Below are positions 58,612-64,000 of a DNA stretch of 64,000 nucleotides, piece after piece. This DNA is from Corynebacterium lujinxingii (lineage in GTDB: Bacteria > Actinomycetota > Actinomycetes > Mycobacteriales > Mycobacteriaceae), in the NCBI RefSeq assembly GCF_014490555.1, contig NZ_CP061032.1, positions 992,001-1,056,000 of the forward strand. Direction: 5' to 3'. Every line of letters starts with the position of its first letter. Position 1 is the first letter of the stretch. The notes under the pieces are model-generated. The model had not been told where the DNA came from. It ran no database searches and saw nothing but the letters and a program-made list of their open reading frames with translations. Made by a program: the position numbers and the translations under genes.

Positions 58612-61371
58612 ATGAAGGTTGCCATCATCGGCGCAGGGCCGCGCGGGCTATGGGCAGCGGAGGCACTCATGGAACGCGCCCGACAGTGCGGAGCGCAGAT
58701 CGATCTCACCGTGTTTAGCGATGCACCGCGCACTGAGCTCTCGGCACCCGGGGCGTTTGGCCAATCAGTGCCGGAGCAGTGGATTTTGAACGCGCCGAAG
58801 ACGATCGTCGAAACGCAGCTCGGCCCCCTTGACCCGGACGACGAGCTCGATGGCATGTTCCCGCCGCGCCGCCGCGTGGGCGAGCACCTCGAAGCTTCCT
58901 GGGATGCGCTCGAGAAGCACCTCCCGCCGACGTGCGCGTTGAATTTCAAAGTCGAGCGCGTCGATGCTCTTTCTCCTGCCGACGGCGGGGTCCGAGTCGG
59001 CGCAGAGCAGTTCGCGGAAGCCATAATTGCCACCGGGCATGCCTACGACTGGCCGGGCTCGCTCGCGCACGACGACCTCGGGGAGCTCCCAGTCATCGCC
59101 CCGGTGTACCCCGCGACGAACCTGGACGCGGTGGGCAACGAGGATGTCGCGCTGGTGCGCGGGGCGGCGCTGACGTTTATCGACGTCGTGCGCTACGCCA
59201 AAGCGAAAGTGTTTTATCCCGTCACCCGCTCCGGGCGTTTCATGGAAGTCAAGGCGTACCTCGATGATGACCAGGCCCGGGAAGCGAAACCAGCCATCGA
59301 GGCCGCCTGCTGTGCCATTCTGAACTGCGAATCGCTCGCGGAGCTGCGGGACATCTTGGTCGAATGCGCCGCGCAGGTCCTAGCCGTCGTCGGCGGCAAG
59401 GGCACTGTCGACGACATTCGCGCGGTGTTGGACGGCGAGGACTTCACCGGCGACCCGGTAGCGGAGCTGCGCGCCTCGGTCGCTGCCGCCAGTGGCGAAA
59501 CGCCCTGGACGACGGCCATCGCTGCAGGTGTAGTGTTCCGCGAAACCTACGATGCGCTTATCGAGCGCGTCTCCTTCGGTGGCCGCGAAACGCTCGGCCG
59601 TGCAGACTTCGACGCGTTTACTTCCACGATGGAGCGCGTCGCGTTCGGTCCGCCGGTGGAGTCCGCATCTGAAATGCTCGCGCTTATCGACGAGGGCCGC
59701 ATCCGCACCGATGCCTTCGACCGCGGCAACGACGACCTGCGTGATGTGGCAAACGATGTCGGGGCAACTGTGGTGATCGACGCGGTGAACGCGCCGGCCG
59801 GAGTCGTGGAAGGCACGCTTGTCGGCAACCTCGTCGAGCAGGGAATTGGACAGCGTTACGCCGATACCAACGCGTTGTACGTCGAGCGTGACGGCACGCT
59901 AGTCGGGCAGCAGCACATCGCTGCGGCCGGTCGGATGAACGAGGGCTTCATTCTCGGCCACGACACGCTGCGCCGCGACAAGCACCACGTCGTCGATAGC
60001 TGGGCGGACCGGGTCAGCGCCCGCGCGATGGCGGATCCGGAGCGCGTGCACGGCCTGCCACCGCTCGAGCCGAAGCACTTCGATTGGTCCGATGAGTTGC
60101 TTGCCGACGCGGAAGCGTGCGACGGCCTCCTCGAACGCTTCGGCAGCCCAGTCAACGTGCTCAACGCCGAGCCGATGCGTAACAACATCGACGAACTCGT
60201 CGCTGCCGGCGAGCGCATGGGTGTTGAAACCAAGGTGTTCTTCGCGCGTAAGGCGAACAAGGGACTGTTGTTCGTCGACACGGTGCGCGATACCGGCCAC
60301 GGCGTCGACGTCGCTAGCGAGAACGAACTGCGCCAGGTGCTCGACCACGGCATGCCGGGGGAGCGCATCATTTGTTCAGCCGCAATCAAGCCGGATCGGC
60401 TGCTGCAGTTGGCAATCGACAACGGCGTGGTCATCTCCACGGATAACCGCGCCGAGTACGACCGCATCCGCGCACTCGCTGACGCCGCCGGCACGACTGC
60501 GCTTGTTGCACCCCGCCTGGCGCCCGATCCGGAGACGATGCCGCCGACCCGATTCGGTGAACGCCTCGCCGACTGGGCCACCCACCTTACAACCCCAGTC
60601 GAAGCAGTACGCGTCGTCGGCGTGCATGCGCACCTGCACGGCTACGCCGCCGCTGACCGCTCCGCAGCGCTGCGTGAGTGCATGAGGCTTATCGATTCGC
60701 TGGTGAAGGCCGGACACAACCCCGAGTTCATCGACATCGGCGGCGGCGTGCCCATGCGCTACCTCGAGCACGAACAACAGTGGCGCGACTACCTGGACGC
60801 GATCGCAGCGCAGCGCGAAGGCTACGCCGCCCCGTTCACGTGGAAGTCCGACCCGCTGACCAACACCTACCCGTACTGGCAAGAACCCGCCCGGGGGACG
60901 TGGCTGGAGCAGGTGCTTGCCGACGGCGTCGCCGAGGGGCTGCGCGCGCGGGGACTGCGCCTTCATTTGGAGCCGGGGCGCTCGCTTCTCGACGGCTGCG
61001 GTCTCATCCTCGCCCGCGTCGCCTTCGTCAAGACTCGCTCGGATGGGCTGCCGCTGGTCGGGCTGGAGATGAACCGCACGCAGTGCCGCACTACGTCGGA
61101 CGATTACCTCACCGATCCCGTCCTGGTGAAGCGCACGGGCAACTCTGAAGCGGTCGAGGCATTCCTCGTCGGGGCGTACTGCATCGAAGACGAGCTAATC
61201 TTGCGCCGCAAAATCCGCTTTCCCAAGGGGGTTGCGGCCGGCGACATCGTCGCGATTCCGAACGCGGCCGGCTACTTCATGCACATCCTGGAAAGCGCCT
61301 CGCACCAAATTCCGCTGGCAAAGAACGTGGTGTGGCCGGGCGGCGAGTTGGACGCGATCGATCGCCGCTAA
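58612..61371 (+). CDS. Fusion: FAD/NAD(P)-binding oxidoreductase plus PLP group IV decarboxylase
   Basis: A 919-residue two-part protein. Residues 1 to about 430 open with a dinucleotide loop, KVAIIGAGPRGLWAAEAL, and follow the FAD/NAD(P)-binding (NAD_binding_9-like) family (IIATGHAYDWPG). Residues about 500-919 are an alanine-racemase-fold decarboxylase like LysA and SbnH: Lys547 in FFARKANKGLL for PLP, HAHLHGYAA, the IDIGGGVPM loop, EPGRS (787-791) and Cys825 in TQCRTTSDDYL. Together with the SbnA-like partner it could build and decarboxylate an amino-acid conjugate. The decarboxylase half may belong to the uncharacterised Y4yA group. Confidence 0.85.
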   Translation: MKVAIIGAGPRGLWAAEALMERARQCGAQIDLTVFSDAPRTELSAPGAFGQSVPEQWILNAPKTIVETQLGPLDPDDELDGMFPPRRRVGEHLEASWDALEKHLPPTCALNFKVERVDALSPADGGVRVGAEQFAEAIIATGHAYDWPGSLAHDDLGELPVIAPVYPATNLDAVGNEDVALVRGAALTFIDVVRYAKAKVFYPVTRSGRFMEVKAYLDDDQAREAKPAIEAACCAILNCESLAELRDILVECAAQVLAVVGGKGTVDDIRAVLDGEDFTGDPVAELRASVAAASGETPWTTAIAAGVVFRETYDALIERVSFGGRETLGRADFDAFTSTMERVAFGPPVESASEMLALIDEGRIRTDAFDRGNDDLRDVANDVGATVVIDAVNAPAGVVEGTLVGNLVEQGIGQRYADTNALYVERDGTLVGQQHIAAAGRMNEGFILGHDTLRRDKHHVVDSWADRVSARAMADPERVHGLPPLEPKHFDWSDELLADAEACDGLLERFGSPVNVLNAEPMRNNIDELVAAGERMGVETKVFFARKANKGLLFVDTVRDTGHGVDVASENELRQVLDHGMPGERIICSAAIKPDRLLQLAIDNGVVISTDNRAEYDRIRALADAAGTTALVAPRLAPDPETMPPTRFGERLADWATHLTTPVEAVRVVGVHAHLHGYAAADRSAALRECMRLIDSLVKAGHNPEFIDIGGGVPMRYLEHEQQWRDYLDAIAAQREGYAAPFTWKSDPLTNTYPYWQEPARGTWLEQVLADGVAEGLRARGLRLHLEPGRSLLDGCGLILARVAFVKTRSDGLPLVGLEMNRTQCRTTSDDYLTDPVLVKRTGNSEAVEAFLVGAYCIEDELILRRKIRFPKGVAAGDIVAIPNAAGYFMHILESASHQIPLAKNVVWPGGELDAIDRR

Positions 61372-61394
61372 TATCTCAACCACAAACGCGCAGC

Positions 61395-61426
61395 GCCCCG
61401 CCACTTCGATGTGAAGGTGGCGGGGC
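61395..61426. terminator. Shared hairpin between convergent genes
   Basis: GCCCCGCCAC / GTGGCGGGGC, a 10-bp stem between the fusion gene and the convergent phosphatase gene; no clear T tract. Confidence 0.7.
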
Positions 61427-61451
61427 GAAGCCGTTCCGGGAGAGCCGGCGA

Positions 61452-63347
61452 CTAGATGTTGTACTTGTTCCGGATGTCCTGCACGAGCTGCGGGTTCAGG
61501 GTGATCAGTACGGCAGCGATCGCGGCTGCCACTGCGAACAGAATGCCGAGCACGGTCAGGATGATGCCGCCGGTGCTGCTGCCCGCAGCGCTGCCGTCCG
61601 CCGACCGGGCAGAATCATCCGGCGCGGAAGAGTCGGCCGTGGTGGGCGACGGCTCAGAGGTTGCGTTCTTGGTGATCTCGGTCGTGGAGGTCACCGTCGT
61701 GGTCTGCGTGACAACCTGCTTGACGGTGGTCGGCACCGTCTTGGTCTTCTCCACAACCAAGGTGGACGGTGAGGTGACCGTCGAGGTCTCCGTCACCGTG
61801 GCCTTACCCACCGAGGTCGTGGTGGTGGGGACAGCCTTTTCCGTGGTCACCGTGGAGGTGACAACGTCGGGGACGGGGGTTGCGGTCGTCGTCACGGTGG
61901 ACGGCGCAGCAGCGGACGTGCTGGCCTGCTCCGAGGTCGCCGCGGTCGTTGTCTGCTTCGAGGTCGCCGGCGCGGCGGTGGTTTCTGCTTCCTCAGCAGC
62001 GTCCTTCTTGCGCAGCGTGACCTGGTCCACCACGTACGGGGTGTTGATGTTGTAGGTGGTGATCTTCAGCTCATCGGGGGAGACGTCGATGTTGGAGTAG
62101 TCCGGGTTGTAGTCCTGACGCCAGCGCGCTGTGGAGTCGTGCGCCAGATCGTGGGCGCGCTCCTCGCGGATGTTCGGGTAGGTCGTGCCGTTTTCGTCCT
62201 GGAAGTCGTAGTACTTGCCGCCGGTCGCGGTGGTGGAGGTGACGTAGAGGACCTCGTTGTCGTCCGGGATCAAAATGTCGCCGGACTTCGACGCGCCCTC
62301 GGGGATGACGGCCTCTGCGCCGTTCATCAGGTGGGTGCGGGTGTAGATGTGGTCGTGGCCGCTCAACACCAGGTCGACGCCGGCTTCAGACAGCTTCGGG
62401 GTGAGCGATTCGCGCAGAGCGACGACGTCGTCGTCGGTGTAGTGCGTGCCCTGAGAGAACGGGGCCTGGTGGATACCGACGATGATCCAGTCCGCCTCCG
62501 CGCCTTCCTCGGCGATGGTGGTGTTAACAAACTCTGCGTGGGTGTCGATGTCCGCCTGGCTCGAACGGTTGCCGTCCAGTCCGATGAACAGCACGTTGTT
62601 GTAGTTAAAGAAGTAGTTCGCGGTGTCGTCGACTTCATTGGGCAGGAAGTAGGTGTCCTGGAAGTGGCGGTCCGGCGCGTACGTTTCGTGGTTGCCCTTC
62701 AACACGGCGAGGCGGTACTCGTGCAGCTTCTCCGGAGCGGTGAACTCCTCGAGCTGCTTGACCGGTGCGCCCCAGCCCTCGACCTGGTCGCCCAAGTGCA
62801 TGATGAACGCGGAGTCCGGGTGCTCGCCGGTTGCGGTGTTAACTGCCTTGTTCCAGGCGGCAGACTGCTCGCTGATTTTCGCGCCGACGCCGATTTGGGC
62901 GTCGGCAAGCGCAAGGAAGTTCCATGAGTCCGAGTTTTCGCCGGTGGTGAACGTGCGCGGCTCGGTGTAGCCGCGGCGCTCGCTGCCGACGCGGTAGACG
63001 TACTCTGTGGCCGGCTCGAGGCCGGTCATGGTCGCCTCGTGCGGGTAGAAGACAGCCGCGTTGTAGGGCCCGCGCGGGGATTCAACGGTGGTCACGTTGC
63101 CTGCGTCGTCGGCCGGCCAGTACTCCAGGTACTGGGTTTCGTTGGTCTTGGACTGCCACGCGAGGTTCGCCTCGGTGGCGTCCGAGCCGATGCCGAGCAC
63201 CAGGCGGCTGATCTTGGTGTTGATCGCGCCTTCTGGCGCATCCGCGGCGACGGCGGTGGTCGCGGAGCCGAACAGCGAAATGACGACCGCGGTCGCAATG
63301 GCGCCGCGGCGGACGGAATGGGAGTGGCGGGAGCACGAGACAGTCAT
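61452..63347 (-). CDS. Secreted purple acid phosphatase-like metallophosphoesterase, membrane-anchored
   Basis: A 631-residue exported protein. The signal peptide ends near residue 35 (TTAVAADAPEG). A fibronectin-like PAP N-domain (LEPATEYVYRVGSERRG) follows, then the metallophosphoesterase domain with LADAQIG, HLGDQVEGW, KGNHETYAP, GIHQAPFS and SGHDHIYTR. A Thr/Ser-rich linker of about 130 residues and a C-terminal membrane segment (GGIILTVLGILFAVAAAIAAVLI) keep it on the cell surface. It is divergent from phoD with a PHO-box-like site between, which suggests phosphate control. Confidence 0.93.
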   Translation of the reverse strand: MTVSCSRHSHSVRRGAIATAVVISLFGSATTAVAADAPEGAINTKISRLVLGIGSDATEANLAWQSKTNETQYLEYWPADDAGNVTTVESPRGPYNAAVFYPHEATMTGLEPATEYVYRVGSERRGYTEPRTFTTGENSDSWNFLALADAQIGVGAKISEQSAAWNKAVNTATGEHPDSAFIMHLGDQVEGWGAPVKQLEEFTAPEKLHEYRLAVLKGNHETYAPDRHFQDTYFLPNEVDDTANYFFNYNNVLFIGLDGNRSSQADIDTHAEFVNTTIAEEGAEADWIIVGIHQAPFSQGTHYTDDDVVALRESLTPKLSEAGVDLVLSGHDHIYTRTHLMNGAEAVIPEGASKSGDILIPDDNEVLYVTSTTATGGKYYDFQDENGTTYPNIREERAHDLAHDSTARWRQDYNPDYSNIDVSPDELKITTYNINTPYVVDQVTLRKKDAAEEAETTAAPATSKQTTTAATSEQASTSAAAPSTVTTTATPVPDVVTSTVTTEKAVPTTTTSVGKATVTETSTVTSPSTLVVEKTKTVPTTVKQVVTQTTTVTSTTEITKNATSEPSPTTADSSAPDDSARSADGSAAGSSTGGIILTVLGILFAVAAAIAAVLITLNPQLVQDIRNKYNI

Positions 63348-63402
63348 GGTTGCCCACCTAAGTCACGCCGTTTTAACAGCCGGTTACAAGTACGAAGACA
63401 CC

Positions 63403-63421
63403 TTGGTGAATTGATGGTGAA
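63403..63421 (+). promoter_or_regulatory. PHO-box-like direct repeat
   Basis: TTGGTGAA, 3-bp spacer, ATGGTGAA: two 8-bp repeats with an 11-bp period, the spacing reported for PhoR-binding sites in C. glutamicum, between two divergent phosphatase genes. Confidence 0.5.
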
Positions 63422-63474
63422 CTCTGGGCAACTTTGCGCTGTCCTTATTGCGTGAACCTTGGAGCTGGTTGACA

Positions 63475-64000
63475 GTGAGCGCTATGAGCTCGAAGTCCCG
63501 TGTCAATCGTCGTGTATTCCTGCAAACCATCGCCGTGTCCGCCGCCGCAGTAGCGGTCGGCACCGGCGGGGCCTTTGCCGCCCGCCGCGGGACCGTGTCC
63601 ACCCCCGATATCCCAGTCCCGGCCGACCAGTGGAATCTGCCGTTTCTACACGGTGTGGCCTCGGGCGATCCGCTGCCGGACCGTGTGGTGCTGTGGACGC
63701 GTGTGACTCCGTCGCGCGAGGCGCTGCCAGGCTCCGGGCTTGGCGACGACACCGAGCTGGAGTGGCAGATCGACACCTCGGACACCTTCGACAACCCGAA
63801 GACCGGAACCGTGACCGCCAATGTGGAAAACGACCACACCGTCCACGTCGATGCGGATGGGCTGGAGCCGGCAACTGAGTACTTCTACCGTTTCATTGTG
63901 AAATCCGGGGAGCACGCCGGCGCCGAGTCGCTGACTGGCCGCACCCTGACGGCCCCGGCCGAGGATGCGGAGCTCGACCAGCTCAATCTCGCAATCGCGT
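63475..64000 (+). CDS. phoD: Alkaline phosphatase D (PhoD), N-terminal part
   Basis: A frame runs off the right edge after about 175 residues. It starts with a Tat signal (NRRVFLQTIAVSAAAVAVGTG), followed by the PhoD N-terminal domain: FLHGVASGDPLPDRVVLWTRVTP and LEPATEYFYRF. PhoD is a secreted phosphodiesterase/phosphatase of the PHO regulon. GTG 63475 has GGAG 10 nt upstream; ATG 63484 is the alternative and is nearer the Tat motif. The catalytic core lies outside the window. Confidence 0.9.
   Translation, partial: MSAMSSKSRVNRRVFLQTIAVSAAAVAVGTGGAFAARRGTVSTPDIPVPADQWNLPFLHGVASGDPLPDRVVLWTRVTPSREALPGSGLGDDTELEWQIDTSDTFDNPKTGTVTANVENDHTVHVDADGLEPATEYFYRFIVKSGEHAGAESLTGRTLTAPAEDAELDQLNLAIA

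Overview
The window is chromosomal DNA from a high-GC actinobacterium, almost certainly a Corynebacterium. The evidence is gene content and order: DUF2550-nucS, glgE-glgB, nifS-like to mnmA to ligA to gatCA to pfkA to gatB, ilvD/ilvBNC with a corynebacterial leader peptide, a CDF exporter, serA, leuB, an FAA-family gene, an entC/menF-type gene, gltX and tRNA-Gln/Glu. The same order is known in Corynebacterium and, more loosely, in Mycobacterium. No large mobile element, prophage or CRISPR array is present.

Layout. 1-3.5 kb: end of a DUF2550 gene, the NucS mismatch-repair nuclease, a small zinc-ribbon-like protein, a thiamine-binding-type protein, a thioredoxin-TPR protein and an HNH nuclease. 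3.5-7.7 kb (minus): glgE-glgB. 7.8-11.8 kb: ABC ATPase, NUDIX hydrolase, THUMP-like methyltransferase, cysteine desulfurase. 11.8-16.4 kb: GH25 muramidase, spermidine-synthase-like protein and a copper module (CPH-type P1B ATPase with a perfect 24-bp tandem repeat, CsoR, palindromic operator). 16.4-32.1 kb: mnmA, MetE-like protein, exonuclease, ligA, ACT protein, a lone P450, gatCA, MFS, pfkA, PrsW, mug, a BASS transporter with a perfect palindrome over its promoter and start, and gatB. 32.1-41 kb: a broken toxin-antitoxin pair, a YkvI transporter, DoxX, ilvD, a PH-domain protein and the attenuated ilvBNC operon. 41-51 kb: long inverted repeats, CDF exporter, a DUF262 protein with a degenerate HNH region, two related lipoproteins flanking serA and leuB, a decayed CNB/DUF294-exonuclease locus and an FAA hydrolase. 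51-64 kb: isochorismate synthase, secreted esterase, metE remnant, gltX, three tRNAs, PhzF, a MESH1-like HD protein, an SbnA-like synthase next to an oxidoreductase-decarboxylase fusion, and two divergent secreted phosphatases sharing a PHO-box-like site.

Three themes stand out. First, 30 start codons lie 6-8 nt behind a -10 hexamer, which implies pervasive leaderless transcription. Second, the genome is eroding: broken or fragmentary genes occur at 32.1-32.4, 49.4-50.2, 53.7 and 55.7-55.9 kb. Third, some genes depart from their usual form. SerA lacks its regulatory C-terminus, which predicts loss of serine feedback. The two-gene SbnA-like/fusion operon at 57.6-61.4 kb is the best candidate for an undescribed small-molecule pathway.

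Family assignments rest on motif reading and memory of gene order; no database search was run.
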